This document shows, one piece after another, positions 1-9,819 of a DNA stretch of 28,128 nucleotides. Source of the stretch: Planoprotostelium fungivorum (lineage: Eukaryota; Evosea; Variosea; Cavosteliida; Cavosteliaceae); NCBI GenBank assembly GCA_003024175.1, contig MDYQ01000649.1:1-28128 (forward strand), in the 5' to 3' direction. Numbering within the stretch: position 1 is the first letter of the stretch; every line of letters begins with the position of its first letter. The position numbers were made by a program, and so were the translations under genes. The notes under the pieces were generated by a model. That model worked only from the letters and a program-made list of their open reading frames with translations, did no database searches and was not told the origin of the DNA.

Positions 1-88
1 TAGAGTCTCAGGAATGATTGGGTTATTTTTGTCATTCAGATATTTATAATAATTATGCAACTGAGGTATCAATAGCTTATGGAGCAAT

Positions 89-807
89 CTATCTGCAAAA
101 TGGACATTTGCTGGCAAATCCCTGATAATAAGAATGGTTATAGTTCTCTGTAATAAGCTCTAAGGCATCAATATACCTCTGTGTTCTGTATACTGAAATA
201 TACTGAGCTATTTTTTGTTTGATAGTTTATTGAATCTTTCTATAATGCCCAAGGAGTATATGGGAATGATGTCAACTGGTGTATTCCATTATCTGTACAT
301 ACTTTGTTTCACTTCTTTTGCATTAAACTCTTTCCCATTATCTGAAAGCAGAATCATTGGCTTATATGCTTTATTTATCTTGATTCTAAAGACATAATCT
401 AAAGCTCTGGCTATAGTCTGTCCTTGCTTATTCTGCAAAGGAATTTCCAAAGCATACTTAGAGAATACATCAATAATTGTCAAAAGATAGTTGATGCCAT
501 CATTGTGCTCTGCAGAGTTTTGCATATCAGCAAGGTCTATCTGCCATTTGACCATTGGTATATGTACAATGGTGTGTTTCTGCTGTTTATATTGTAAGTT
601 GAAACCTAAGTGTCTCTTGTAAGTTGATTGATGAGACAGAAAAATCCTGATATCATCTACTGTAAATTCTAATTCAAAGACATTATGTCTGCTGGCACTT
701 CTATATAGCCCTTCAATAGAGATAGATGTAGTAGAAGGATCCAGCCATATGTTGAGAATATATTCTGTCAGTCTAGGTACAGTTCTTTGTCTTTTGCCTC
801 TATGCAT
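89..807 (-). pseudogene. Maverick/Polinton-type integrase (rve, DDE), broken
   Basis: The intact 5' part runs 807-289 (172 aa from MHRGKRQR). It shows an integrase core: first catalytic Asp in WQIDLADM, the TIIDVFSKYA strand, and second Asp in LLSDNGKEFN. The frame then meets a TAA at 289-291. It continues in the same frame to the third catalytic Glu in LGIIERFNK, meets a second stop (TAG), and a shifted frame carries RYIDALELITENYN, the usual segment after the core, to about 89. All three catalytic acidic residues therefore persist, while the gene has two stops and at least one frameshift. In live elements the enzyme inserts the linear DNA element into the host genome. It diverges from the polymerase gene across a ~110-nt spacer. 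Sure of the family; the exact original C-terminus is unknown. Confidence 0.85.
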
Positions 808-918
808 ACTCTCTATAAATCACTTTTAATTTCTATATAAATAAATATTACTAGTATTGAATAAATTACATTTTAAAAAAAAGATCATCAGTTATATATT
901 ACAAATTGACAATCAATC
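808..918. promoter_or_regulatory. AT-rich divergent promoter spacer between integrase and PolB (copy 1)
   Basis: A 111-nt intergenic spacer separates the divergent integrase and polymerase start codons. It contains TATATAAATAAATA-like and TTATATATTA-like stretches that could serve as TATA elements in either direction. A nearly identical spacer recurs at 1524-1633. Promoter function is inferred from position and composition only. Confidence 0.4.
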
Positions 919-1128
919 ATGCCAACTGAAAGACAATTACTGGTACACTCTCTCAAATCCTTAGGATACATTGGTGATCTAAGGAAAGGGAAACAGAGTG
1001 ACTTTGAAAAGCTTCTTAAGGAATATCAAAATGCATCTAAGCTTGGTTTTCAATATGCTCAATGGGACCAGCAATATTTACAACAGTATATGACCAACAG
1101 ACATCAACTGTACATTAGTCAACATTGA
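919..1128 (+). pseudogene. PolB N-terminal fragment, truncated duplicate
   Basis: Near-identical to the first ~60 residues of the polymerase ORF at 1634 (MPTERQLLVHSL start). About 230 nt are missing relative to that copy: sequence equivalent to about 1823 joins directly to about 2055, with a few bases of AAC homology at the junction. The fusion shifts the frame and stops soon after. Polymerase-like sequence continues to about 1213, where an unrelated ~145-bp dispersed repeat begins. Confidence 0.8.
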
Positions 1129-1213
1129 GGATGGAACAACAATAGATAAAACATATTTATTCCCTGCAGATCATGCCATTAAAATATCATCTATCAAACA
1201 CATCAGTGATCTT

Positions 1214-1357
1214 TGAGGTCCTTAGACCCCGTAGAATGATAAAGAAGAGTGACAACTGCTGGTTGCTTCCTATGTGGAAGACTTGAGAAGTGATTTTATT
1301 GTGTTCAAATCGTTCATTCTTGAACGTAGAAATGTCCAATAAAAGTCATGGAAAGAG
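1214..1357. repeat. Dispersed ~145-bp repeat, copy 1
   Basis: Starts TTGAGGTCCTTAGACC and ends AAAAGTCATGGAAAGAG. The same sequence, with roughly ten substitutions or small indels, occurs in the same orientation at 18737-18881 beside a peptidase fragment. Here it interrupts the duplicated polymerase fragment on its left and abuts the single N at 1358 on its right. I see no long ORF and no terminal inverted repeats. It could be a SINE/MITE-like unit or the end of a larger element. Confidence 0.7.
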
Positions 1358-1358
1358 N
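1358..1358. other. Ambiguous base N at a repeat junction
   Basis: A single N lies exactly between the end of the dispersed repeat and the start of the second integrase/PolB block. Sequence on the two sides does not belong together in the intact element, so the N probably marks an assembly join or unresolved repeat. Confidence 0.6.
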
Positions 1359-1523
1359 ATTCCTGATATCATCAACTGTGAATTCTAATTTAAAGACATT
1401 ATGCCTGCTGGCACTTCTGTATAGCCCTTCAATAGAATAAGATGTTGTAGAAGGATCTAGCCATATACTGAGAAGATATTCAGTCAAACTAGGTACAATT
1501 CTTTGTCTTTTCCCTCTGTGCAT
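1359..1523 (-). pseudogene. Integrase N-terminal fragment, second copy
   Basis: Minus-strand copy of the first ~54 residues of the integrase at 289-807 (MHRGKRQR, TEYLLSIWLDPSTTS, EGLYRSASRHNVF). It ends at the N at 1358, beyond which lies the dispersed repeat rather than the rest of the integrase. It lies upstream of the longer polymerase copy in the same divergent arrangement as copy 1. Confidence 0.8.
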
Positions 1524-1633
1524 ATTCTCTGTAAATCACCTTCTATTTCTATATAAATAAATATTACTAGTATTGAATAAATTACATTTTTAAAAAAGAT
1601 CATCAGTTATATATTACAAATTGACAATTCATC

Positions 1634-4600
1634 ATGCCAACTGAAAGACAATTACTGGTACACTCTCTCAAATCCTTAGGATACATTGGTGATCTAAGGA
1701 AAGGGAAACAGAGTGACTTTGAAAAGCTTCTTAAGGAACATCAACATGCATCTAAGCTTGGTTTTCAATATGCTCAATGGGACCAGCAATATTTACAGCA
1801 GTATATGACCAACAGACGTCAACAGCTATACAGGAAGATCAAGAAGGTATTTACAGCAATCAGGTTTTTGCTCAGAATCAAACCTAAGACCACACTTCTA
1901 ACAGCAGGTGTAGCTAGTCAATATGATTACACATTCTTACCAGACACATGGTTTTCTAAGTCAGTGTCAGCTGTGGCTCAAATATGCTCAAAAACTAATG
2001 CTGTCCTACCTGTTGTACTTGAGTCATACCCTTTTTACTTTAAGATTGAATTGAACTGTACATTAATCAACATTGAGGATGGAACAAATATAGATAAAAC
2101 ATACTTGTTTCCTGCAGATCATGCCATCAAAATATCATCTGTCAAACATATCAGTGATCTTAACAATACTCTACAATTGTGGATACAAAATTCTTTTGCT
2201 GCTGATGATTCTGTACCTGATACTAAACACAGAGTACATGAATTCATCACCTTCAAGCTTAAGCTGGCTAAATCTCAGCAAGGTGGATGCAAAGGATATA
2301 CAGTAGATGCAGGTCTTAAAAACAAAAGGTGTTTGAAGAACCCTGACCTTAAAGACAACCTCTGCTTTTGGAGAAGTATTGCAATTGCGTTATATGAGTC
2401 TTCCTATCAACATATTGGTAAAAAAGACAGCAAAATACAGAGGGAAAAAGCTATTGCTTTAAGAGACCAATATTATACCCAATGTGGTCAAAACACTACA
2501 GATCATGTACAAATAGCTAATCTTCCTGCTATCTGCCAAACACTCAATCTAGACCTTACAGTATACACACTAGATGACAATCTTAATAGTCTCAAATTAT
2601 ATGAATCAGGCATTCAAGGATCACCAATCTGTTTGCATCTGGATCAGCCCAAGAACCATTATATGTTACTGAGAACACTTGTAGGATATGCAGAAACAAT
2701 CATTTGTGATAAGTGTAAGAAGGTTACACATGACCAAACATCAGAAAGATCAAAACAGTAGCAAGGTGCTTATATTTAAAGACAAGCCTATTCAGAGCTC
2801 TACCTCTCTGTACAAGCAGTCATTTGGCACAGAGCTTCTCAGACCCCTATTTCTAGCTTATGATTTTGAATGTATCTTGAAGAAGATGAAAAATAATGAA
2901 GTAAACCAAAAGACTACCTATACTCATAGCCATGAACCTATAGGAGTTGTGATGCTTGCAGGTGGATGCTTAGCTGATCAAGCAAGGGACCTTGAATATG
3001 AATACTGTGGGCCAAATGCAGGCAAACACTTTATAGATCATTTAAACACAATACATGATACACTGACAGACTTACTGAAGACATACTTCTGGAAGCATCA
3101 TAATAAGCAAATGTCTGTTATAGAATCCCAGAAATGCAGCTGTCAATACACTCTGCAACATAGGCCATGGTGTAAAGAGACCACCCCAACAGATCAACCA
3201 TGCAGATGTGGTCACTGTAGACAACATAAGAAAGGTTGTAAATATATTGTCATCAAATGTTTGATCATGAATGAATATCTGTCAATACCTATAATAGGCT
3301 ATAATAGTGGAAAGTATGATCTAACTTTCATTATCACTCATATGCAGAAATATGACATCTCACCTCCTATAACTAAAACAAACTCTTACATGAAGCTAGA
3401 ATATGGTGCTTATGCTTTTCTTGATGCCCATAATTATGTGCCCCCTACTACAAACTTGGAGAAATTTGGTATCATGTGGGGTGTAAAAGACATCCAAAAG
3501 GAGTTGTTTCCCTATGAATGGTTTGATAACTTAGATAAGCTCTCAGAAACATCTTTGCCACCAATTGAGTGTTTTTATAACAAACTAAGGAATACCCTGC
3601 CTACAGAGACTGAATATCAGCATGCTGTGAAAGTGTGGAAAGAGAAACAATTTGCATCATTTGGAGAGTATATGATGTATTATTGTAGATGTGATGTGGA
3701 ATTATTATTACAAGGCACCACAAATTACAGATCACTGCTGATGACAAAGAATAATATGGAGCTGCTGAATTATGTTAGTGTTGCACAGATTAGCTATCAG
3801 AACATCCTCAAAAATCATTTAATGTATGATCTGAGAACCATGCCAAGCCAAAGAATGTATAATTTGATAACTGACAGTATATATGGAGGTAGATGTGAGG
3901 TATTTAAGAGACATGCAGAGGAAGGAGATGGTATGATGCATAAAAATGAATCATGGGGCTAGATGAGAACAATTTATATGGCTGGGCTATGATGCGGAAG
4001 CTTCCATATGGCAAAATGATACTGCATACAGATAAATCTTATTGTTCAAATCTGTTGGATAGACTCAAGAATATCAGCAAACAACAGCATCAGCTTCCAT
4101 ATAACCAGAGATATATGTATGGAGTTATACATAAAGTGGATAGTCAACAGGATCCATACCATTTCACTGGGTTTGTCAGATGTAGTCTGTACTATACACA
4201 AGAGCAGAAAGAACATACTAAGAACTTTCCTCCTCTTCCAGAGAAAATACAACTAGATGAATCAATCCAAGTATCCAGCTATATGGATCATCTCAAGTCA
4301 CAGCTGAAGACCAAACACAACAAAGCAGCTCGCAGATAGAGAAGCTTATGTACAACTTATTTCCTAAAGACAACTATTGTATCTATTCTGAGACTCTGAA
4401 GTACCTACTAGAGAACAATCTATGCTGTATCAATGACATATATGAGGTGATTGAGCAACCTATAGATTATGTACTGAAAAATTATGTGGAGGATATGACA
4501 GCATGCAGACAAAAGGCAGAAGATGGAATCTATATGGGTAAACAGACCTCAGATGATAGCCTTATAACAAAGAGTAGCTCAGAGAAAGAGTTCTATAAGC

Positions 4601-5679
4601 TCATGGTCAACAGTGGTTTTGGGAAGATGCTGCAATCTGATGACAAATACAACAAATCACTGCTTATCCATTCGCCTGAATCATTTATGAAGCAAACTAT
4701 AGGTAGAACAATTACAGACTGGAGTATTATGAGACCTGCAGATAAACAGCATAAAGGTTTGATTGAAGTCAGAATACAGAAAGACAAATGCAATATGAAG
4801 AGTGCCAAGCATGTGGGGTCAGCAATTCTATCATGGAGCAAAGTGTTGATGCTTGACTTTGTATACAACTGTTTGTGCCAACATTATAAAAGAACAGAAG
4901 TGGATCTCTTGTATACAGACACAGATAGCATATACATGCAGGTTGGTGCAGCTAATTATGATGAATTCAAACAGAGATTCCCAGGTCATCTCCAAAAGCT
5001 GCATTTTACTGCAGTAGGTGATATAACACCAGGTAAGATGAAGCTAGAGTGTGAACTGAGAGAAGCTGTGTTTGTGAAGCCTAAAACATACAGTTATGTG
5101 AAAAAGGATGGCAAACAGGATGTTAAAAATAAAGGAGTAGTGTTAAGCCAGAACAAAGAAATCTTGATATTTGACAGCTATAAGAGAGCAGTATTCTCAG
5201 GTGATCTGATCATGGCAAAGAACACTCTGATTAGAAAAACAATACAGAATGATACCCTAACAATGAACAAAATGACAGTCAACAAGGCAGCCCTTGATGG
5301 ATGGTATGACAAGAGAATAATGATTGACAACATACACACTGTGCCTTTTGGTTTATACAGCAAACAATTCAGTGAAGAGGATGTGATGAGAAGAATAATA
5401 AAGAATCTTGCAGCAAGAGTGAATATTGGCATGAATCAGCTCAAGACATACCTCCAGTGTACGCAGGATCAACTGAAGACACACCTAACATCTCATTTTG
5501 ATCCTGGCATGTCACTGATGAACTATGGTGTGCTGTGGAATCTGGACCACACCATCCCTGTATCTTTTGCCAAAGACAACCTGAAGGCTTTGTGCCATTA
5601 TTCAAACATCAAGCCAATGCTGATCTCAGAGAACAGCAGCAAATGCGCAGATCTTGGCCTTCCTCAAGGGGTTTGGTGA
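1634..5679 (+). pseudogene. Polinton-type protein-primed family B DNA polymerase, broken into four frames
   Basis: Four plus-strand reading segments make one polymerase: 1634-2761, about 2760-3962, 3953-4339 and 4348-5679. Frames change between segments, so there are three frameshift or stop lesions. The N-terminal part carries the extra domain typical of Maverick polymerases (DNLCFWRSIAIALY, about 2357). The exonuclease follows: Exo I YDFECIL (about 2860), Exo II GYNSGKYDL (about 3298), Exo III YYCRCDVEL (about 3680). Polymerase motifs are motif A with LDENNLYGWAM (about 3956), motif B KLMVNSGFGK (about 4597), motif C YTDTDSIYM (about 4912) and KPKTY (about 5080). Catalytic aspartates of motif C are intact. 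Combined length is roughly 1,300 residues, near full length. The enzyme would replicate the linear element from a protein-primed end. Sure of the family; this copy is non-functional as read. Confidence 0.88.
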
Positions 5680-5808
5680 TATCTTCCCCTTTTTTAAAAA
5701 AAAATTATTGACCACAGCAAGCGCTAATGTACCATCAGAGGTCAATGGGGTTGTCAATAAATGTATTTGAAAATGGTTTCTATCAAATTTATTCTGCAGC
5801 GTTGGCGA

Positions 5809-6445
5809 TCATGGGAAGCGAACGATGTTGTAATTGTGAAGTTTCACAATTGCCTGAAATGCCAGCTCGTGAAGTTGGTAGTTCTCGGCACGAAAGGGAT
5901 GGGTCAAGATGGCAAACTCCTTCATCCGAGAGAACACCCGTTCGACAATGACACGATGTCTTCCGACATATTTGTTGAAGTTCCTCTGTTCAGGGGTGAG
6001 TTCTCCTCCACGAGGAGTCTTGAAAGAAGCGATTGCCCAAGGACGAGCAGCCGATCGGTAAGCACTATCACCCAGAACACCTACATCATTGTGAGCTACT
6101 ATGATGAAATAATTAGATCACCCTCGTTCTCCAAAAGGCCGTCCTCAATGCCACCTAAAGTGCACAACAAGGAGTCGTGCATGCTGCCGGGCACAGATCC
6201 ATTAACCCATACAATCTGGCCGTCAATAATCCTGACGGCCACTTTGTACTTGAGGCAGTGGATACCGTGCTTTCTGCTATACCACATTTTCTGAGACTCC
6301 CATCCCTCAGACATGGGCGATTGAATTGGACAAACTGTTGCATTGATGGCAATAGCGATCGTCTTCTGGCCTGCAATTATTCCTCCAACATCGTGTCTGT
6401 TGTTCCAACTGTCAGCCATCTAAAATTTCGTGAGATCAGATGATA
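5809..6445 (-). pseudogene. HARBI1/PIF-Harbinger-like DDE transposase, copy A (C-terminal two thirds)
   Basis: Reads from the N at 6446 leftwards. ORF 6419-6099 holds the DDE_Tnp_4 core: IAIAINATVCPIQSP, VNGSVPGSMHDSLL with the second Asp, then GGIEDGLLEN. A frameshift near 6099 leads to GDSAYRSAARPW and GRHRVIVERVFSRMKEF, which holds the catalytic Glu, ending TGA at 5809. The first catalytic Asp position (ID/VD before A/GT) reads Asn (AINATV). An in-frame TAG precedes MADSWNNRHD, as in copy B. Such enzymes cut and paste Harbinger DNA. It lacks the N-terminal exon sequence present in copy B because the N interrupts it. Confidence 0.8.
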
Positions 6446-6446
6446 N
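6446..6446. other. Ambiguous base N between two transposase copies
   Basis: The single N lies at the point where transposase copy A would continue into its N-terminal region. Only 22 bases later, copy B starts with its 3' end. This is the second junction of this type in 5.1 kb and suggests unresolved overlap between contigs or haplotypes. Confidence 0.6.
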
Positions 6447-6513
6447 GCTGCTGTCTCAATTGTACAACAATGGGGTTGTCGATAAATGTATTTGAAAATG
6501 GTTTCTATCAAAT

Positions 6514-7439
6514 TTATTCTGCAGCGTTGGCAATCATGGGGAAGTGAACGATGTTGTAATTGTGAAGTTTCACAATTGCCTGAAATGCCAGCTCGTGAAG
6601 TTGGTAGTCCTCGGTACGAAAGGGATGGGTCAAGATGGCAAACTCCTTCACCTGTTTGACAATGACACGATGTCTTCCGACATATTTGTTGAAGTTCCTC
6701 TGTTCAGGGGTGAGTTCTCCTCCACAAGGAGTCTTGAAAGAAGCGATTGCCCAAGGACGAGCAGCTGATCAGTAAGCACTATCACCCAGAACACCTACAT
6801 CATCATGAGCTACTATGATGAAATAATTAGATCACCATCGTTCTCCAAAAGGCCGTCCTCAATGCCACCTAAAGTGCACAACAAGGAGTCGTGCATGCTG
6901 CCGGGCACAGATCCATTAACCCATACAATCTGGCCGTCGATAATCCTGACGGCCACTTCGTATTTGAGGCAGTGGATACCGTGCTTTCCGCTATACCACA
7001 TTTTCTGAGACTCCCATCCCTCGGACATGGGTGATTGAATTGGACAAACTGTTGCATTGATGGCAATAGCGATCGTCTTCTGGCCTGCAATTATTCCTCC
7101 AACATCGTGTCTGTTGTTCCAACTGTCAGCCATCTAAAATTTCGTGAGATCAGATGATACAACCGAAAAGTGATTTCTCACGTAATCATCGAAGGCACCG
7201 CTGATGGTGTTGAGACCTCGTAGAACCCAAAATCGATATGTGTCGGTGAGAAGTTTGTGCTCAGCAGCTCCAGCATCCCATGTTGGGTAAGACTTGAGCC
7301 AGTGAAGGACCATCATGAAGTCATTCACAGAGATGTCTCGGTTACGTTGAACTCTCTTGTGCATCATGCAACATGTCAACTTGTGAACCCCGTAGCGAGC
7401 GACAAACTGTCGAGGTGGGAGGGTGCGATGGTCAATCAT
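6514..7439 (-). pseudogene. HARBI1/PIF-Harbinger-like DDE transposase, copy B (near full length, dead)
   Basis: ATG at 7437-7439 (MIDHRTLPPRQF) opens an N-terminal region (ISVNDFMMVLHWLKSYPTW) that runs in frame to a TAG at 7134-7136. The same frame then continues with MADSWNNRHD, the DDE core (AINATVCPIQ, PGSMHDSLL) and the same frameshift as copy A near 6813. The last segment lacks 12 nt present in copy A, which removes FSRM and leaves VIVKQVKEF in place of VIVERVFSRMKEF, so the catalytic Glu is Lys. One extra base near the end moves the stop to TAA at 6514-6516. Total span is ~300 codons, slightly short of HARBI1. Shared TAG, frameshift and Asp-to-Asn change indicate the parent was already defective or that the copies arose by duplication. 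Confidence 0.82.
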
Positions 7440-7893
7440 GGAGTGGAGAAGTGGAGAAGTAGTGGTTGTGTGTGTGTGTGTGTACTGTTGAATGATGTTG
7501 GAGGGTAGGGAATGTTCTCACAGCCCACATGGAGATCTCCTCCATTTCCACACCAGAATGTACATCCACCTGTAGGATGGGTGCATACATGCATATATAT
7601 CCATATAGATCTTTGGTATGGAAATTTCAATGACATATATGTGCAATTCCAAATTTTCACAGTAGTTACCGCGTTTCATTAAAATTTCCATGGGATTTCC
7701 ACACATGAATGTACATGGTACAGGGAAGTTCCATATTGAAGAACCTCTCCATGGAGTGGGCATGTGGAGGTATCCTACACATGGAAATCTCCCTGACCCC
7801 TGGATGTGGATGCTGGAAAGATTCTCCACAGCACATAATACACACAACACACAACACAAACAACACACACTTCATTGCATTTGACAGAGCACT
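7440..7893. repeat. Repeat-rich spacer with (GT)n and degenerate direct repeats
   Basis: Contains a GT microsatellite at about 7465-7484, two ~21-nt direct repeats (7545-7565 and 7696-7716, TTTCCACAC..GAATGTACAT), many CATGGA/TCCATG and ATGTGGA motifs in both orientations, and a CA-rich stretch at 7838-7870. Short ORFs here look like by-products of this composition. It may be a non-autonomous element or a decayed terminal region of the neighbouring transposon. No clean terminal repeats or target-site duplication found. Confidence 0.5.
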
Positions 7894-8758
7894 ATGCCAA
7901 AACAAGCTGCCTCACCTAAGACATCCTCTACCAAGGCCTCACTCACCAGCACAAGAAACAAACCAGGAAAGGCCACTTACTCAGAGGAACTGAAGGACAA
8001 GGTTGTCTACCTGCTCAACAAGTACCCTCAGATGCAGCCTTCAACACTGCAAGGGGCTCTGTTAGAGGATGTTGAATTGCCCAAAGTCAGGGGACTGGTT
8101 CAGAGAACTAGGAAGATCATAGAAGATGGTAATATCTCTTGTGTCATGTTGTTGTCTAACACTGTACAGAGCCTGCTAAGGCAGATGCTGCTGTGTCAAG
8201 AGTGAGAGACTTGATCAAGTCTGGAGAGACAACTGTGCCAGACCTGTCCCAGTCAGAGGCTGTAGTTGTTGATGATGATGAAGAGTTTATGCCAGAAGCA
8301 TCAGGAAAGAAGGTAGTAAAGAATTCCACTGTGTCTCCTTCTTCTGCCACCTTGGTTAAGGTGCCACCCAGGTTTCACCCCCCTTAGATACTGAGATCTG
8401 TCAGTACACATCAGTAGCAAACAATCCTGTCACCACTTGGACCACCATTGATGGAGTGTTCTACATCTTTGCATGGAGAAGCCCTGCTGTAGAAGTGTCC
8501 CTCAGATTCCATTCAATCCGCTCTATTGGAATCCTCTACAAGTGGAATATTCCTGCAGAATCCTTAGATCTTGTGTCCAAGTGCATGAAGCATCAAGACA
8601 ACCGTTATGCAGCAGCGTACCTTCAACCATATCTCACAGAGATACTGATCACCCCTCCTAGAGATGTCATCACCAGAGACAAGCTAGTCAGCCCCAAAGA
8701 CGCAGCCTTTCTGATGATCAAGATCCGTTTCTCCCTCAGTGGAGAGAGCCGATACTGA
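7894..8758 (+). CDS. Hypothetical 257-aa protein, three exons
   Basis: I do not recognise this gene. Splicing 7894-8128, 8170-8354 and 8405-8758 (introns of 41 and 50 nt, GT..AG, acceptors TGTACAG and TCTGTCAG) gives one frame of 258 codons including TGA. The first ~25 residues are Ser/Thr/Lys-rich. A short helical region follows (YSEELKDKVVYLLNKYPQM, residues ~29-47), then charged sequence with VVVDDDEEF. The hydrophobic/aromatic C-terminal part (GVFYIFAWRSPAVEVSLRF; SLDLVSKCMKHQDNRYAAAY) looks folded. AATAAA at 8771-8776 just after the stop fits a polyadenylation signal. It sits next to a Harbinger remnant, so an accessory transposon protein is possible. Splice sites are convincing; function unknown. 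Confidence 0.6.
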
Positions 8759-8930
8759 TACACAAATGTAAATAAAATAAACTGGTCAAATGACTGAGTG
8801 GATCTTTCTACAACCCCATTGTGTCATCTGGAGACTGTAGAAAACAACCAAATTTGTCACCAACAAAGAACAATAGGTTTCTATGAGAAAACAGCGGCTT
8901 TGTTCTTGATAATGAAGTGAATGATAAGCA

Positions 8931-9060
8931 ATATTGTGCAGCCCAAGCGAATGCTCACATTTTTTTAAAAATGCGTTAAGAAGACGAGTATCCATAGTGA
9001 TTTTGCGTTATCATACAGCAAATTAAAAAAACGTTAGCATTCGCTTGGGCTGCACAATAC
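8931..9060. repeat. Fold-back inverted repeat (~40-nt arms, ~50-nt loop)
   Basis: Arms 8931-8970 and 9021-9060 are reverse complements. A perfect 24-bp block (TATTGTGCAGCCCAAGCGAATGCT and its complement) is followed by an imperfect T/A-rich inner part. Complementarity stops abruptly at the outer ends, and I see no obvious target-site duplication. It could be a small fold-back transposon, a hairpin RNA precursor or a transcription end structure. It lies in an otherwise gene-free stretch (8777-9350). Confidence 0.7.
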
Positions 9061-9477
9061 ACTCAACACATTAATAACGCTCTGTTATATGATTCTTGTG
9101 AACTGCTTCGTAACAACAGCCATGATCTGACAGGTGGGTGCCTGTCTTCTATTCTAAAATGTGTTCACACGTTAGACAGTCTGGATCGATTTCATGGCTT
9201 GATCTTGCTCAACTTCTTCTCCAGTGGCTATTGACTAACCTCTCTGTCCGTGACACTCACGTAGTTCTCTTGTTTCACTGTGCACAACATCATAATCATG
9301 CAAACTCTGGCCAGAAGAGGCACTTAACTACCACAAAAGCGATCGTAGGCAACACATATGGAGGTCTGTATAGCACAGACGCTGTTTTCATTTCATATTT
9401 GGCTCAAAACATACATTGTATTTGGAAGAGGTCGTCTCTTCGCAGCACAGTTAATGTTCAAGAATTCAGGACCCAAC

Positions 9478-9543
9478 AAAGTGTGCCATTGTGGCAGTGG
9501 AAGGAAGTACAAGAAGTGCCACGTAGCCGCAGATCCTCTATAG
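9478..9543 (+). CDS. Terminal exon encoding a SEC-C zinc motif (partial gene)
   Basis: After an acceptor (AAGAATTCAG, ending near 9470) the frame reads NKVCHCGSGRKYKKCH and stops at TAG 9541-9543. This matches the SEC-C metal-binding motif (CxCGSGxKxKxCC/CH), found at the end of SecA and appended to many eukaryotic and bacterial proteins. AATAAA at 9609-9614, about 65 nt downstream, supports a plus-strand gene ending here. Upstream exons could not be assigned: 9060-9470 holds several possible splice sites but no clear coding segment, so the identity of the full protein is open. Confidence 0.5.
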   Translation, partial: KVCHCGSGRKYKKCHVAADPL

Positions 9544-9819
9544 ATCGTTCGAGTTTGGTTTATTACCAAGCTTGTTATTCTTCTGTAAAGATTGATCTGG
9601 ATTGTGTAAATAAACGTCTGATGTGTAAACAAAAGCTCATGGGTATGCGGGGAAAGATGAGATGAGGCACGCCGATCGACACAGATGAACTCACCTTCTC
9701 GGCAGAGGCACGACACATCTCCAAGACATTCGAGGTGGCCCTCTCGTACCTGTGGATCAGAACAGGGACGAAATTGAAACACAATCACATGCAATGGCTA
9801 ACACGCTGTTTCTCTTCTT

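Larger units (their letters stand above)
1..5690. mobile_element. Degraded Maverick/Polinton-like element (left edge cut by the window)
   Basis: An AT-rich segment whose only recognisable genes are a retroviral-type integrase (minus strand) and a family B DNA polymerase (plus strand), diverging from a short AT-rich spacer. Integrase plus protein-primed-type PolB is the defining pair of Maverick/Polinton elements and their adintovirus-like relatives. No capsid, packaging ATPase or adenovirus-type protease gene is visible here, and no terminal inverted repeat could be found because the element runs off the left edge. Both genes carry stops and frameshifts, so this copy is dead. The right boundary is inferred from the end of the polymerase frame and the A/T run at about 5693-5709. 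Base composition is clearly more AT-rich than the housekeeping genes after 9800. Confidence 0.75.

Noticed and set aside
5727-7008. Plus-strand ORFs over the Harbinger copies
   Set aside because: The minus strand carries the recognisable DDE transposase; plus frames have no motifs.
7465-7484. GT repeat as a CRISPR or telomere-like array
   Set aside because: Simple dinucleotide microsatellite; no spacers and no repeat unit longer than 2 nt.
7436-7905. Several overlapping ORFs on both strands
   Set aside because: All arise from short repeated CATGGA/GTGTG motifs; no domain or splice logic.
9700-9759. Possible minus-strand exon (YERATSNVLEMCRASAEK) with acceptor GATCCACAG and donor GTGAGT
   Set aside because: Good splice sites, but no upstream or downstream exon could be joined and TXNDC9 already ends at 9820; left unassigned.
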